Below are positions 29,379 through 42,164 of a stretch of DNA of 64,000 nucleotides, piece by piece. The stretch is from Marichromatium purpuratum 984. GTDB taxonomy: Bacteria; Pseudomonadota; Gammaproteobacteria; Chromatiales; Chromatiaceae. Below the pieces are notes generated by a model. The model was not told where the DNA came from, made no database searches, and was given only the letters and a program-made list of their open reading frames with translations. The translations under genes were made by a program, and so were the position numbers. Location of the stretch: the NCBI RefSeq assembly GCF_000224005.2, contig NZ_CP007031.1, forward strand, positions 2,075,001-2,139,000, given 5' to 3'. Within the stretch, counting starts at the first letter, position 1. Each line of letters begins with the position of its first letter.

Positions 29379-31355
29379 TCATTCCTCCGCCGGCGCGACC
29401 TGGGGTGCCAGCCAGTCGCGGACCCGGGGGTGGGCGCTATCGAGTCGGGCGGCGTAGATGGCGCGGTAGGTGAGCACCCGCTCGACATAGCCGCGGGTCT
29501 CGACGAAGGGGATGGTGGCGATCCAGCGGTCGGTGGCGAGCGCGCGCGCCGGGCGCCACCGCGCGACCCGTGCGGGACCGGCGTTGTAGGCGGCGGTGGC
29601 CAGGGCGACGTGGTCGAAGCGCGTCTGCAGCCGCGCCAGATAGGCGCTGCCGAGGTCGATGTTGCGTCCCGGATCGAGCAGCGCCCAGCGTGAGTCGAGC
29701 GGCGCGCCGAGCGCTTCGGCCATGTCGCGCGCGGTGCTCGGCAACAGCTGCATCAACCCGACGGCGCCGGCGTGCGAGGCGAGCGTGCGCGCGAACACGC
29801 TCTCCTGGCGGATCACCGCGAACACCCACGCCGGGGCGAGCCCCTGGGCGTGCGCGGCGGCCTCGACCTCGGTGCGATGGACGAGCGGGAAGCGCAGCGC
29901 CAGATCGTCCCAGTAGTCGGTGCGCGCCAGGGTGCGGATCGCCTGGTCGTGCCAGCCGAAGACGTCGGCGACATAGGCCGCGGCGAGCAGGTCGGCGCGG
30001 TCGAGGTCGCGGGTCAGCGCGCGCCACTCGCGGCGCATCTCGGTGTCGCGCCCGAGGGCGTCGAGTTCGCGCATCCGCCGCACCGGCGCCAGCGCGATGA
30101 TGCGGGCGATGCGCGCGGGCTCGGCCGGGGTCACCCGATGGTGCATGCGATAGGGCAGATCGAGCCGGTCGGCGGCCATGAAGCCCCACAGGCTGCGCGC
30201 GTGCGCGGCGCGCGCAAACAGCGCCCGCGCCGTCTCCGGGTGCCCCAGCTCGGCCTCGGCGCGGGCCTGCCAGTAGAGCCAGCGATCGGTCTTGACCTCG
30301 CCCTCGGGCATGCGCTCGACCCAGCGCGCCACCCAGGCCCACTCGCCCCGCTCGAGCGCCGCGCGCAGCCGTCGCTCCTGCGCATCGCGCGTCTCGGGCA
30401 GGGCGCGCAGCCCGTCCCACAGGGCGAACCCGCGGGCGACAGCGCCGCGCTCCACCAGCGCCTCGCCGAGCGCGGCGCGGACCCGGTCGGCGGCCTCGGC
30501 GTCGAGGTCGAGCGCCGCGCGCCACCGCGCGAAGGCAGTACGCGCGCGCTCGGCATCGCGCGCGGCCAGGCGCGTCAGCACGTCGGCGAGGATCACCGCG
30601 CGCAGCGGCTGCGGGGGCAGCGCGGCGCCGGTGTCAGGCAGCCGCTCGGGGGCCGCGCGCAGCGCCAGCCAGCGTGTGAGCCAGGGGCGCTCGGACGCCG
30701 GCAAGTCGGCGCCGAGATGACGCGCGAGCCCCTCCTGGCCGGCGGCGAGCGCGAGCCGGATGCGCGCCCACACCCGCTCCGGGGTCAGTCCCCCGGCGGC
30801 GCGCCAGGCGTCGAACACCGGGTCGCAGGCATCCGGCTGAGAACGCCCGCTGCGCCACAGCGGCTCGATCTCGGCGAGCGCGCGAGCGCGTGCGCCGGTC
30901 TCGAGCAGCGCGCGCAGATAGAGACAGCGCCGCTCGACATCCTCCTCGGGCCGATAGAGCCTGCGGTAATCGGCCCAGCGCCCGGCCGCGGCGAGGCGTT
31001 GGAGATAGGCGCGGCGCAGCCGCCAGGCGAGCTGGCTCTCGGGCTCGGCGGCGAGGAAGCGCTCGATGGCCGCGTCCGGCGTGTTGTCGAGGTCGGCGGT
31101 GAGCTGGGCGAAGCGCAGATAGGGGTGGAGCGGATAGTCGCGCAATGCGCGCTCGAGCCGGGCGAAGCTCTCGCCATCGCCCTGCACGAGCGCGCGCTCG
31201 GCGGCGAGAAAGTCGGCGCGCGCCTGGAGCGCGTCGAGACCACGCGCCTGCGCCGCGCCTACCGCCAGCATCAGCACCAGCAAGGGCGCGCGCCAGAGAC
31301 GACGAGGCCAGCGACGACGACGCCAGCGACGGGCAAACGGCGCCACCACGCTCAC
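29379..31355 (-). CDS. slt: Soluble lytic murein transglycosylase
   Basis: A ~658-residue Slt70-type enzyme that cleaves peptidoglycan glycan strands, leaving anhydromuramic ends. The N-terminus has a basic region then LWRAPLLVLMLAVGAAQARG (signal peptide), followed by a long helical superhelical U/L domain. The C-terminal SLT domain has the catalytic Glu in VIRQESVFARTLASHAGAVG, then LMQLLPSTARDMAE, LDPGRNIDLGSAYLARL and ATAAYNAGPARVARW. The frame begins at GTG 31355; the precise start is uncertain because no clear ribosome site is seen. Confidence 0.92.
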   Translation of the reverse strand: MSVVAPFARRWRRRRWPRRLWRAPLLVLMLAVGAAQARGLDALQARADFLAAERALVQGDGESFARLERALRDYPLHPYLRFAQLTADLDNTPDAAIERFLAAEPESQLAWRLRRAYLQRLAAAGRWADYRRLYRPEEDVERRCLYLRALLETGARARALAEIEPLWRSGRSQPDACDPVFDAWRAAGGLTPERVWARIRLALAAGQEGLARHLGADLPASERPWLTRWLALRAAPERLPDTGAALPPQPLRAVILADVLTRLAARDAERARTAFARWRAALDLDAEAADRVRAALGEALVERGAVARGFALWDGLRALPETRDAQERRLRAALERGEWAWVARWVERMPEGEVKTDRWLYWQARAEAELGHPETARALFARAAHARSLWGFMAADRLDLPYRMHHRVTPAEPARIARIIALAPVRRMRELDALGRDTEMRREWRALTRDLDRADLLAAAYVADVFGWHDQAIRTLARTDYWDDLALRFPLVHRTEVEAAAHAQGLAPAWVFAVIRQESVFARTLASHAGAVGLMQLLPSTARDMAEALGAPLDSRWALLDPGRNIDLGSAYLARLQTRFDHVALATAAYNAGPARVARWRPARALATDRWIATIPFVETRGYVERVLTYRAIYAARLDSAHPRVRDWLAPQVAPAEE

Positions 31356-31580
31356 CCGCGCATCCGGGAGGGCGCGACGGCGCGGGCGTTGCCCTCTCGC
31401 CGAGAGGGACGATAATGGAACAGGGGATGCGGTCGCGCATCACGATCGATTCGCACGGTAACGGGCTCCCGCGCCAGCGTATCAGTCAACGGACATGGTC
31501 CCGGGCGACGGCGCCCGGAGTCGCTAGCATAACCAAGCCCGACCAGCAGCGTCGATGGGTCCCGATCGGGAGAAACCGAC

Positions 31581-32363
31581 ATGCCACAGACTCGACCACC
31601 CGCCGTTGCCGGGCGCTTCTACCCGGCCAGCCCCGAGGCGCTCGGCGCCGAGATCGACGGCTATCTCGCCGTCGCCGCCACCGGCCCGGCGCCCAAGGCG
31701 ATCGTCGTCCCCCACGCCGGCTATCGCTACAGCGGCGCGATCGCCGGACACGCCTATGCGGCGCTCGGCGAGGCGCGCGCACGCATCCGCCAGGTGGTGC
31801 TGCTCGGCCCGGCACACCGGGTGGCGGTGCGCGGTGTCGCCACCAGCGCGGCGACGGCCTTCGCCACCCCGCTCGGCGAGGTCGCGCTCGATCAGGTCGC
31901 CATCGCTCAGGCGCTAGCCTTCGACTGGGTGCACACCCTCGAGGCCGCGCACGCCGAGGAGCACAGTCTGGAGGTGCAACTGCCCTTCCTGCAGCGCGCG
32001 CTCGACGACTTCTCGCTGGTCCCGCTGGTCGTCGGCGAGACCCCGACGGCGGAACTCGTCGCCCTGCTCGAAGCGCTGTGGGGCGGCGCGGAGACGCTGA
32101 TCGTGGTCAGCTCCGATCTCAGCCACTACCAGCTGCGCGCCGAGGCCCAGGCGCTCGATCGCGCCACCTCGACGGCGATCGAGCGACTCGACGCCGCGGC
32201 CATCACCCCGGATCACGCCTGCGGCTGCTATCCGCTGCGCGGCCTGCTGGCGCTCGCCCGACACCACGGGCTGGCCGCGCACACCCTGGCGCTCGGCGAC
32301 TCGGGCGCGGTCTCGGGGACCCCGCAACAGGTCGTCGGCTATGGCGCCTATGCCTTCCACTGA
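31581..32363 (+). CDS. amrB: AmmeMemoRadiSam system protein B (MEMO1 family)
   Basis: A 260-residue MEMO1-like protein: RPPAVAGRFYPASPEALGAE at the N-terminus, VVPHAGYRYSGAIAGHAYAA, VVLLGPAHRVAV, AEEHSLEVQLPFLQ and VVSSDLSHYQ carry the conserved His and Asp cluster. These proteins accompany an AMMECR1 protein and a radical-SAM enzyme; the bacterial reaction is not established. GGGAGA precedes the ATG. Its last 23 bp overlap the start of the AMMECR1 gene. Confidence 0.93.
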   Translation: MPQTRPPAVAGRFYPASPEALGAEIDGYLAVAATGPAPKAIVVPHAGYRYSGAIAGHAYAALGEARARIRQVVLLGPAHRVAVRGVATSAATAFATPLGEVALDQVAIAQALAFDWVHTLEAAHAEEHSLEVQLPFLQRALDDFSLVPLVVGETPTAELVALLEALWGGAETLIVVSSDLSHYQLRAEAQALDRATSTAIERLDAAAITPDHACGCYPLRGLLALARHHGLAAHTLALGDSGAVSGTPQQVVGYGAYAFH

Positions 32364-32964
32364 GCACGCGCTCAACGCCGCAGCCCGCGCCCTGCTGCTG
32401 CGCGTGGCGCTGCAGGCCATCGACCACGGGCTCGCGGGCGGCGCACGGCTCGACCCCGACCCCGCGCACTACCCGCCGCCGCTGCGCGCCGAGGGCGCCT
32501 GCTTCGTCACCCTCGAGCACGCCGGTGCGCTGCGCGGCTGTGTCGGCAGCCTCGAACCGCGGCGGGCGCTGGTGCGTGATGTCGCCGCCAACGCCTACGC
32601 CGCCGCCTTCGCCGACCCGCGCTTCGCGCCGCTGGACGGCGCCGAGCTGGACGGGCTGCATCTAGAGATCTCGGTGCTCTCCCCGCCGGTCGCGATCGAC
32701 TGCACCGACGAGGCCGGGTGCTGCGCCGCGCTGCGCCCCGGCGTCGACGGCGTGGTGCTGCGCGCGGGACGGCGCCGCGCGACCTTCCTGCCCGCGGTCT
32801 GGGCGCAACTGCCCGAGCCTGCCGCTTTCCTCGCCGCGCTGCGTCTCAAGGCCGGGCTCGGTGCCGATGACTGGCCGCCGGGGCTGCGGCTGGAGCGCTA
32901 CACCACCGAGCACTTCGGTGCCACCGTCGCTGCGCTGCGCGAGGCCCCAGACCCGCCGTGCTAG
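32341..32964 (+). CDS. amrA: AmmeMemoRadiSam system protein A (AMMECR1 domain)
   Basis: A 207-residue AMMECR1 protein with ACFVTLEHAGALRGCVGSLE (the strictly conserved LRGC-type loop), AANAYAAAFADPRFAPL, LEISVLSPP, GVDGVVLRAGRRRATFLPAVW and ERYTTEHF. It starts inside the amrB 3' end (ATG 32341; ATG 32350 is the alternative). The third partner, the radical-SAM enzyme AmrS, is not adjacent: the gene upstream is slt and the one downstream an SMR pump on the other strand. Confidence 0.92.
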   Translation: MAPMPSTEHALNAAARALLLRVALQAIDHGLAGGARLDPDPAHYPPPLRAEGACFVTLEHAGALRGCVGSLEPRRALVRDVAANAYAAAFADPRFAPLDGAELDGLHLEISVLSPPVAIDCTDEAGCCAALRPGVDGVVLRAGRRRATFLPAVWAQLPEPAAFLAALRLKAGLGADDWPPGLRLERYTTEHFGATVAALREAPDPPC

Positions 32965-32970
32965 CCCGTC

Positions 32971-33300
32971 TCAGTGTCCGGCGGTGCGCGAGAACAGGTT
33001 GATCACCAGTACCCCGGCGAGAATCAGCCCCATGCCGATGAGCGCCGGCCAGTCCGGGACCTGACCGAATACCAGGGCGCCGATCACCGCGATCAGCACG
33101 ATCCCCATCCCCGCCCAGATCGCATAGGCGACACCGATGGGGATGGTGCGCAGCACCAGCGCCAGACAGTAGAAGGCCGCGGCATAGCCGATCACCACCA
33201 CCAGACTCGGCACCAGCCGGGTGAAGCCGTCGGAGAACTTCAGCGCCGAGGTCGCGATCACCTCGGCGATGATCGCCAGCCCGAGATACACATAACCCAT
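32971..33300 (-). CDS. Small multidrug resistance (SMR/EmrE-like) transporter
   Basis: A 109-residue protein with four hydrophobic helices. The essential helix-1 Glu is in LGLAIIAEVIATSALKFSDGF; helix 3 contains the family motif IPIGVAYAIWAGMGIVLIA. SMR pumps exchange cationic drugs or quaternary ammonium compounds for protons. The ATG at 33300 fits the family N-terminus (MGYVYLGLAI) better than the in-frame TTG at 33312. Single copy, so presumably a homodimer. Confidence 0.93.
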   Translation of the reverse strand: MGYVYLGLAIIAEVIATSALKFSDGFTRLVPSLVVVIGYAAAFYCLALVLRTIPIGVAYAIWAGMGIVLIAVIGALVFGQVPDWPALIGMGLILAGVLVINLFSRTAGH

Positions 33301-33423
33301 AGCTAGACTCAAGAATCACAGTGCCGCGCCGGCCCCGCCGTGCGGCGGCCCGCTCGAGCAGTCGGTTCAACGGATCGGGGTCCGATCGAGGCCCCCGGAG
33401 CGGATGCGCGTCGGAGCGCGCGC

Positions 33424-34080
33424 TCAGCCCGGCAGCAGCGTCTGCAGCCGCATGCGGTCTTCGAGCAGGATCGGGCGCGCGGCGCCATCGGGACCGAGCA
33501 GCGCATCGATGCGCGCCACCGCCGTCGGGTCCTCGGGCAGCGCATAGTGATCGAACACCGAGCCGATCAGCTCGCTGCGGTCGTCGAAGCGCCAGCAGCC
33601 ACTGAACCCGGCGTCGTAGGCGAGGCGCAACGGACAGCGCGCCACCGCGCGCTGCGCCGCGGCGACCTCGGCACCCTCGTCGACGAGCTGGGCGAACACC
33701 CGTTCGAGCTGACCGCTCTCGTCGGGCTCGATCACCAGCACCCGCCCGCCCGGGGCCAGCACCCGCGCCGCCTCGCCGAGCGCCCGCGCGGGATCGCGAT
33801 GATGATGCAGCGACAGGGTGAAGACCACCAGGTCGAAGCGCGCCGGGGCGAACGGCAGGCGCTCGCCGCTCGCCGCCACCAGCGCCTGAGCGGGCAGGCG
33901 TGCGCGCGCCGCGCACAGCGCCGACTGTACCGGATCGAGCGCCACCAGCGCGTCGGCGCGCGCGGCCAGGCGCGCGGTGACCCGACCGTTGCCGCAACCG
34001 ATCTCCAGTACCCGCGAGGTCGCGAGATCGACCTGCTGCTCGATCTGCTCGAGCATCCGCCGATCGGTATCTCTCTGCAT
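33424..34080 (-). CDS. Class I SAM-dependent methyltransferase (type 11)
   Basis: A 218-residue methyltransferase with motif I VLEIGCGNGRVTARLA, the Asp at the end of strand 2 (VALDPVQ), FDLVVFTLSLHHHRDP and LAPGGRVLVIEPDE. The C-terminal part is unassigned. GGGAAGGG precedes the ATG. It starts 32 bp after the ACP/ligase/acyltransferase gene, so it probably modifies a product of that operon. The substrate cannot be deduced. Confidence 0.88.
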   Translation of the reverse strand: MQRDTDRRMLEQIEQQVDLATSRVLEIGCGNGRVTARLAARADALVALDPVQSALCAARARLPAQALVAASGERLPFAPARFDLVVFTLSLHHHRDPARALGEAARVLAPGGRVLVIEPDESGQLERVFAQLVDEGAEVAAAQRAVARCPLRLAYDAGFSGCWRFDDRSELIGSVFDHYALPEDPTAVARIDALLGPDGAARPILLEDRMRLQTLLPG

Positions 34081-34112
34081 CACCCTTCCCTCTCGAACCC
34101 TCTCGAAGTCGT

Positions 34113-36881
<2,769 letters not shown>

Positions 36882-36920
36882 GGGGGTTCTCGCTCCTGGC
36901 ACCGCGCGCGGCGCCCGGCA

Positions 36921-37214
36921 TCAATCGTGGAGGGGCTCGGTAGGCGCCGACAGCAGACCGTCGCGCACCAGCACCGCGTGCACCCGGCGGGCGCTGCGCG
37001 CGAGCGCCGAGAGTTCGGCGAACCCCGGGCGGGCGCCCGCGCTCAGGCGCCACTCCCAATCGTCGAGCTGTTGCTCGATGAACGCCAGCAGCTTGGGCGC
37101 GCAGCCACCGGCGCAGGCGCCGTGACAAACCCGCGCGGCGGGGTCGTCGAGCGGCAGTTCGTGACGGATGCGCGCGATCAGCGCGCGCATCGCCGTGGTG
37201 CTATCGGGTGGCAT
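36921..37214 (-). CDS. Hypothetical protein with CHGACAGGC motif
   Basis: A 97-residue (or 89 if started at ATG 37190) soluble protein I do not recognise. A central [20 protein letters not shown] supplies closely spaced cysteines that could bind metal or a cluster, followed by a helical, acidic stretch. It sits between the RND pump gene, whose stop it overlaps by up to 14 bp, and the acyl ligase fusion, all in the same direction. Confidence 0.65.
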   Translation of the reverse strand: MPPDSTTAMRALIARIRHELPLDDPAARVCHGACAGGCAPKLLAFIEQQLDDWEWRLSAGARPGFAELSALARSARRVHAVLVRDGLLSAPTEPLHD

Positions 37215-40200
37215 CGGCGCGACGGCGCCAACCGCCGCCCTTGAGCCACTCGCGCGCGCCCTGCACCACGAAATAGGTCACCGGGATCAGCAGGATACCG
37301 ACCACGGTGGCGGCGAGCATGCCGCCGAACACCGCCGTACCCAGCGCCACCCGCGAGCCGGCCCCGGCCCCGGCGGCGAACACCAGCGGGAGGATGCCGA
37401 GGAGGAAGGAGAGCGCGGTCATCATCACCGCGCGGAAACGCAGCCGCGCGGCCTTGACTGCGGCGTCGTAGATCGACAGCCCCTCGCCCTCGCGTTGCTC
37501 CTTGGCGAACTCGACGATGAGGATGGCGTTCTTCGCCGCCAGCCCGATCAGCATCACCAGGCCGATCTGGGTGTAGAGGTTGACGTCGAGTCCGGCGACG
37601 CCGACGGTCGCCAGAGCACCGAACACCGCCACCGGCACTGCCAGCAACACCGCCAACGGGATCGACCAGCTCTCGTACTGGGCGACCAGGAAGAGATAGA
37701 CGAACAGCAGCGCCAGACCGAAGATCAGCGGCGCCTGACCGGCGGCCTTGATCTCCTGATAGGACATGCTGGTCCACTCGTAGCCGAAGCCGTTCGGCAA
37801 GGTCTCCTCGGCGGTGCGCTCCATCGCCGCGATCGCCTGCCCGGAGCTGTAGCCGGGGGCGGCCGCGCCGGAGATGTCGGCCGAGCGGAAGAGGTTGTAG
37901 CGGGCCATGATCTGCGGCCCGGTGATGGTCTCGACCTCGGCCAGGGTGGCCACCGGCACCATCTCGCCGTCGCTGCTGCGCACGAACAGACGGAGGATGT
38001 CGCTGGGGGTGTCGCGGAACTCCCCTTCGGCCTGTGCCATCACCCGCCAGGTGCGGCCGAACTTGTTGAAGTCGTTGATATAGACCGAGCCGAGCTGGGC
38101 CTGGAGGGTGGCGAACAGCTCGTTGAGCGGCACCTGCAGGGTCTCGACCTTGTCGCGGTTGACCTGGAGATAGAGCATCGGCACGTCGGCGCGGAAGGTG
38201 CTGAAGGCGTTGCCGATCTCGGGCTGGCTGTTGGCCGCGACGATGAAGCCGCGCATCGCCGCGGCGAACGTCTGCAGGTCGCCGCCGCTGTAGTCCTGGA
38301 GCACGAAGGAGAAACCACCAGAGCTACCGAGTCCGGGGATCGCCGGCGGCACGAAGGGGATGACGTTGGCATCAATGGTGCGCGCGGCCACGCCGCGAGC
38401 GGCGGCAACGATCGCCGGCAGGCGCAGTTCGGGCTCCTGGCGCTCGTCCCAGGGCGCGAGTACCGGGATCACCAGCGCGCTGTTGGAACCGAAGGCGCTG
38501 TTGAGCAACGAGAAGCCGGACACCGAGATGACATTGGTCACCCCGGGGATCTCCAGCAACTGCTGCTCGATGCGCCCGAGCACGGTCTCGGTGCGACTGA
38601 GCGAGGCGGCATCGGGGAGCTGCACCTCGATGAAGAAGTAGCCCTGATCCTCCTCGGGCAGGAAGCCGGTGGGCAGGTGGGTGAACAGCCAGCCGGTGGC
38701 GGCGATCAGCCCGACATAGAGCAGCGAGACCAGCGCGGCGCGGCGCACCGTCACCTTGACCGCGGCGGTATAGCCGGCGGTGAGCCGGCCGAACAGCCGC
38801 TCGAACCAGTTGAGCCAGCGCAGCGGCTCGCGCCCCGGGCGCAGCAGCACCGAGCACAGCGCCGGGCTCAGGGTCAGGGCGTTGATCGAGGAGATCGCCA
38901 CCGCCACCGAGATGGTCACCGCGAACTGCTGGTAGAGCTGGCCGGTGATCCCGGGCATGAAGCCGACCGGCACGAACACCGCGAGCAGCACCAGGGTGGT
39001 GGCGATCACCGCGCCGCCGACCTGATCCATCGCCTTGGCCGTCGCTGCCTTCTGGTCGAGCCCCTCCTCGGCCATCAGCCGCTGCACGTTCTCGACCACG
39101 ATGATGGCATCATCGACGACGATGCCGATGGCCAGGATCAGCGCGAACAGCACAATGGTGTTGAGGGTGAAGCCAAGGACGGCGAGCACCGCGAAGGTGC
39201 CGATCAGCGACACCGGGATGGCGATGCCGGGGATCAGCGTGGTGCGCCAGTCGCCGAGGAACAGGAACACCACCAGCACCACCAGGCCGACGGCCTGGTA
39301 GAGCGTCACCTTGACCTCGTCGATCGAGGCCGAGATGAAGTTGGTGGTGTCGTAGAGGATGGCCTGCTCCATGCCCTCGGGGAAGCGCTCGGCGAGTTCG
39401 GCAAGCTGCGCGCGCACCGCCGTGGCGGTGGCCAGAGCGTTGGCGTCCGGGGTCTGGTAGACGGCGAGCACCACCGAGGGGCGCCCGTCGAGCCGCCCCG
39501 AGGCCGAATAGGCCTGGGCGCCGAGTTCGACCCGGGCGACGTCGCCGACGCGGATCGCCGAGCCGTCGGGATTCATGCGGATGATGATGTCGGCGAACTC
39601 CTCGGGCTCGGTCAGCCGCCCCTTGGTGGTCACCGTGTACTGGAACTGCTGATCGACCGGCGCCGGCGGCGCGCCGATCTGACCGGCCGGCACCTGCACG
39701 TTCTGCGTCGCCACCGCGTTCTGGAGATCGGCGACGCTCACCCCCAGCGCGGTCATGCGATCGGGCTTGAGCCAGAAGCGCATGCCGTAGTCCATCACCC
39801 CGAGGATCTCGGCCTTGCCGACCCCGTTGACGCGCCCGAGCGCATCCTTGATGTTGATGGTGGCGTAGTTGTTGAGATAGAGCGCGTCGAGGCTCTCGTC
39901 AGGCGAGTAGAGGTTGACGATCAGCAGCATGTTGGTCGACTGCTTCTCGGTCTTCACCCCCTGGCGGCGCACCTCCTCGGGCAGCTTGGGCTCGGCCTGG
40001 GCGACGCGGTTCTGCACCTTGACCTGGGCCATGTCGGCGTCGGTGCCGATCTCGAAGGTGACGGTGAGGCTGTAGCGCCCGTCGTTGTCGGACTTCGAGG
40101 ACATGTAGATCATGCCCTCGATGCCGTTGACCTCCTGCTCGATGGGGGCGGCAACCGTCTCCTCGACGACCTCGGCGCTGGCCCCGGCGTACTGGGTGCT

Positions 40201-40341
40201 GACACTCACCGTCGGCGGAGTGATCTCGGGGAACTGCGCCACCGGCAGCCCGAGCAATGCCAGGGCGCCGGCCAGCGAGATCACGATGGAGATGACGAAG
40301 GCGAACTTCGGCCGGTTGATGAAGAACTTGGACAGCGTCAT
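37201..40341 (-). CDS. RND efflux pump permease (HAE1 / AcrB-like)
   Basis: A 1046-residue inner-membrane proton/drug antiporter. It starts [20 protein letters not shown] and has [23 protein letters not shown], the transmembrane-4 [14 protein letters not shown] carrying the proton-relay Asp pair, [37 protein letters not shown] and [14 protein letters not shown]. Length and duplicated porter domains match AcrB/MexB. GGAG precedes the ATG. It is 30 bp after the adaptor gene; no outer-membrane TolC-like gene accompanies it. Confidence 0.96.
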   Translation of the reverse strand: MTLSKFFINRPKFAFVISIVISLAGALALLGLPVAQFPEITPPTVSVSTQYAGASAEVVEETVAAPIEQEVNGIEGMIYMSSKSDNDGRYSLTVTFEIGTDADMAQVKVQNRVAQAEPKLPEEVRRQGVKTEKQSTNMLLIVNLYSPDESLDALYLNNYATINIKDALGRVNGVGKAEILGVMDYGMRFWLKPDRMTALGVSVADLQNAVATQNVQVPAGQIGAPPAPVDQQFQYTVTTKGRLTEPEEFADIIIRMNPDGSAIRVGDVARVELGAQAYSASGRLDGRPSVVLAVYQTPDANALATATAVRAQLAELAERFPEGMEQAILYDTTNFISASIDEVKVTLYQAVGLVVLVVFLFLGDWRTTLIPGIAIPVSLIGTFAVLAVLGFTLNTIVLFALILAIGIVVDDAIIVVENVQRLMAEEGLDQKAATAKAMDQVGGAVIATTLVLLAVFVPVGFMPGITGQLYQQFAVTISVAVAISSINALTLSPALCSVLLRPGREPLRWLNWFERLFGRLTAGYTAAVKVTVRRAALVSLLYVGLIAATGWLFTHLPTGFLPEEDQGYFFIEVQLPDAASLSRTETVLGRIEQQLLEIPGVTNVISVSGFSLLNSAFGSNSALVIPVLAPWDERQEPELRLPAIVAAARGVAARTIDANVIPFVPPAIPGLGSSGGFSFVLQDYSGGDLQTFAAAMRGFIVAANSQPEIGNAFSTFRADVPMLYLQVNRDKVETLQVPLNELFATLQAQLGSVYINDFNKFGRTWRVMAQAEGEFRDTPSDILRLFVRSSDGEMVPVATLAEVETITGPQIMARYNLFRSADISGAAAPGYSSGQAIAAMERTAEETLPNGFGYEWTSMSYQEIKAAGQAPLIFGLALLFVYLFLVAQYESWSIPLAVLLAVPVAVFGALATVGVAGLDVNLYTQIGLVMLIGLAAKNAILIVEFAKEQREGEGLSIYDAAVKAARLRFRAVMMTALSFLLGILPLVFAAGAGAGSRVALGTAVFGGMLAATVVGILLIPVTYFVVQGAREWLKGGGWRRRADATR

Positions 40342-40371
40342 CGCGATACTCCGGTCGGTTCGCCCATGGGA

Positions 40372-41604
40372 TCAGTCAGTCTCGGTGGTATCGGTGTCGC
40401 CGCTCGAACCCGGCCCGGTGGCGGCGAGCGGGTCGCCGGGCGGCGCGGCCGTCTCGGGGCGCACCTGGATGCCCGGTCGTACCTTCTGGATACCGTAGAG
40501 CACGATGCGCTCGCCGGCCTCGAGCCCCTTCTCGATCACCTGCCGGGTGCCGAAGCGCTGCCCGGTCTTGACCCGGCGGCTCTCGACCTTGTCGTCGTCG
40601 TCGACCACCAGCACATAGCTCCCGCCCTGGTCGGTGAGCAGCGCCGCCTGCGGCACCACCACCGCCGAGACCGCCTCGCGCCGCTCGATCACCACGGTGA
40701 CGAACTGCCCTGGCAACAACAGTTGGTCGGGGTTGGGGAACTGGGCACGGATCAGCACCGTGCCGGTGGTCTCGTCGACCTTGTTGTCGAAGAAGTCGAA
40801 CCAGCCGTCGTGGGGATAGAGCGAACCGTCGGGGAGCCGGATCTGCGGCACGAAATGCTGCTTCCCGGCCGCGCCCGCGCCCTCCTGACGCGAACGCGCG
40901 CCGGCCTGTGCCAGTTCCAGGTACCAGGTCTCGGCGATCGAGAAGGCGACTCTGATCGGATCCATGCGGTTGATGGTGGCCAACACCCCCGAGCCGGGTT
41001 CGACCAGGTTGCCGACATCGAAGGCGGCCAGGTCGATGCGCCCGGCGATCGGCGCGCGGATCTCGGTGTAGTCGACGTTGAGCTGGGCTTTCTGGATGTC
41101 GGCCCGGGCGGTCTCGACCGCCGCCTCCTGCACCAGCACCTCGGCCTGGGCCTCGTCGACCTTCTGCTGGCTGACGTTCTTGGCCTTGGCCAGCTCCTGA
41201 TAGCGCGCCAGATCGACCTGGGCGCGGTTGAGCGAGGCCTGGGCCGCGCCCAGCTGCGCCTCGGCCTGAGCCAGGCTCGCCAGATACTGCTCGGGCTCGA
41301 TGCGAAACAGCAGATCATCGGTCTCGACCTGGCCGCCCTCCTGGAAGGCGCGCTCGAGCAGGAACCCGGTCACCCGTGCGCGCAACGCCACGGTATCGGC
41401 CGCCCGGGTCTTGCCGACGAACTCGAAATAGGGATTGACCCGCTCCTCGGTGACGGCGATCACCCCGACCGAGGGTGGCTCGGCGGCGGGCGGTGCATCA
41501 CCGCCGGGGACACAGCCAAGGATCAGCAGCGAACACAGCGACAACACCGCCCCCGAGCGACGGGCAGACCGGAGCGGCACGGCGCCGCGCGGCATCGAAA
41601 CCAT
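40372..41604 (-). CDS. RND efflux periplasmic adaptor lipoprotein (MFP)
   Basis: A 410-residue AcrA/MexA-type adaptor. The lipoprotein signal ends LCSLLILGCVPGG (lipobox LILGC). A barrel-sandwich hybrid (FEFVGKTRAADTVALRARVT) surrounds a coiled-coil hairpin (~95-190, ALAQAEAQL-type heptads), then YTEIRAPIAGRID and a beta-barrel (QLLLPGQFVTVVIERRE). The C-terminal tail is acidic and low-complexity. The ATG at 41604 follows GGAGGATGTTCC, which excludes the longer upstream frame. First gene of the pump operon. Confidence 0.94.
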   Translation of the reverse strand: MVSMPRGAVPLRSARRSGAVLSLCSLLILGCVPGGDAPPAAEPPSVGVIAVTEERVNPYFEFVGKTRAADTVALRARVTGFLLERAFQEGGQVETDDLLFRIEPEQYLASLAQAEAQLGAAQASLNRAQVDLARYQELAKAKNVSQQKVDEAQAEVLVQEAAVETARADIQKAQLNVDYTEIRAPIAGRIDLAAFDVGNLVEPGSGVLATINRMDPIRVAFSIAETWYLELAQAGARSRQEGAGAAGKQHFVPQIRLPDGSLYPHDGWFDFFDNKVDETTGTVLIRAQFPNPDQLLLPGQFVTVVIERREAVSAVVVPQAALLTDQGGSYVLVVDDDDKVESRRVKTGQRFGTRQVIEKGLEAGERIVLYGIQKVRPGIQVRPETAAPPGDPLAATGPGSSGDTDTTETD

Positions 41605-41681
41605 GGAACATCCTCCGCGCGAGGTGGCATGGGAGCGCCGGGCACGGCGCCGAGCACGATCGACCGGATGGGGCCGGAGCA

Positions 41682-41729
41682 ATCGCACACTCAATGAAGA
41701 CAAGGATCGCACATTCACTGCAGACAAGA
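41682..41729 (-). repeat. Two tandem 24-bp repeats upstream of the RND operon
   Basis: Units at 41682-41705 and 41706-41729 agree at 20 of 24 positions; both begin atcgcaca and end in agacaag plus one base. They lie 78 bp before the adaptor start. A direct repeat at near-helical spacing suggests a paired operator or activator site; no regulator gene is adjacent. Confidence 0.6.
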
Positions 41730-41924
41730 TTAGCCCCCTGACGACGCAACGCAACAACCTTGTGTGACGGCAGAACGCGACAGCACATCGTGCCCTTATG
41801 AAAACAACCGCTTAGCGCGAACCACGCGCGGGCGCGAAACGAACGCGCCATCCCGCGATTGATCCAGCCCCCAAGATCGAGACGGTTTTGCTAGACTGGC
41901 CCGACCCAAATCCAACCCACCCGG

Positions 41925-42164
41925 ATGACCGAGACCATGCGCCTGCTGACCCTGCTGCTCGTCGCCCTGTTCGCGCTCTCGACCACCGCCTGTGGTGGCG
42001 CCGCACGGGCCCAGAAACGCGCCTACAAGGCGCAGGAGAACGTCGCCAAGGAACGCCTGCGACTGATCGACAGCTATCAACGCTGCGTCGACAAGGCCGG
42101 CACCGACGCGCTCAAGCGCGAGGGCTGCGAGAGCCATCTCAAGGCCGCCCAGGCGCTCGACTGA
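41925..42164 (+). CDS. Small putative lipoprotein
   Basis: 79 residues (75 if the ATG at 41937 is used). The N-terminus, MRLLTLLLVALFALSTTACG, resembles a lipoprotein signal though the lipobox (TTAC) is imperfect. The mature part is a short charged helix, KRAYKAQENVAKERLRLI, with two further Cys (QRCVDKAG, EGCESH). Not recognised. Divergent from the RND operon. Confidence 0.6.
   Translation: MTETMRLLTLLLVALFALSTTACGGAARAQKRAYKAQENVAKERLRLIDSYQRCVDKAGTDALKREGCESHLKAAQALD

Noticed and set aside
37168-41697. A very long + strand open frame opposite the RND pump and adaptor
   Set aside because: Low-complexity His/Gly/Asp/Leu-rich translation with no ribosome site; it mirrors the codon bias of the real minus-strand genes.
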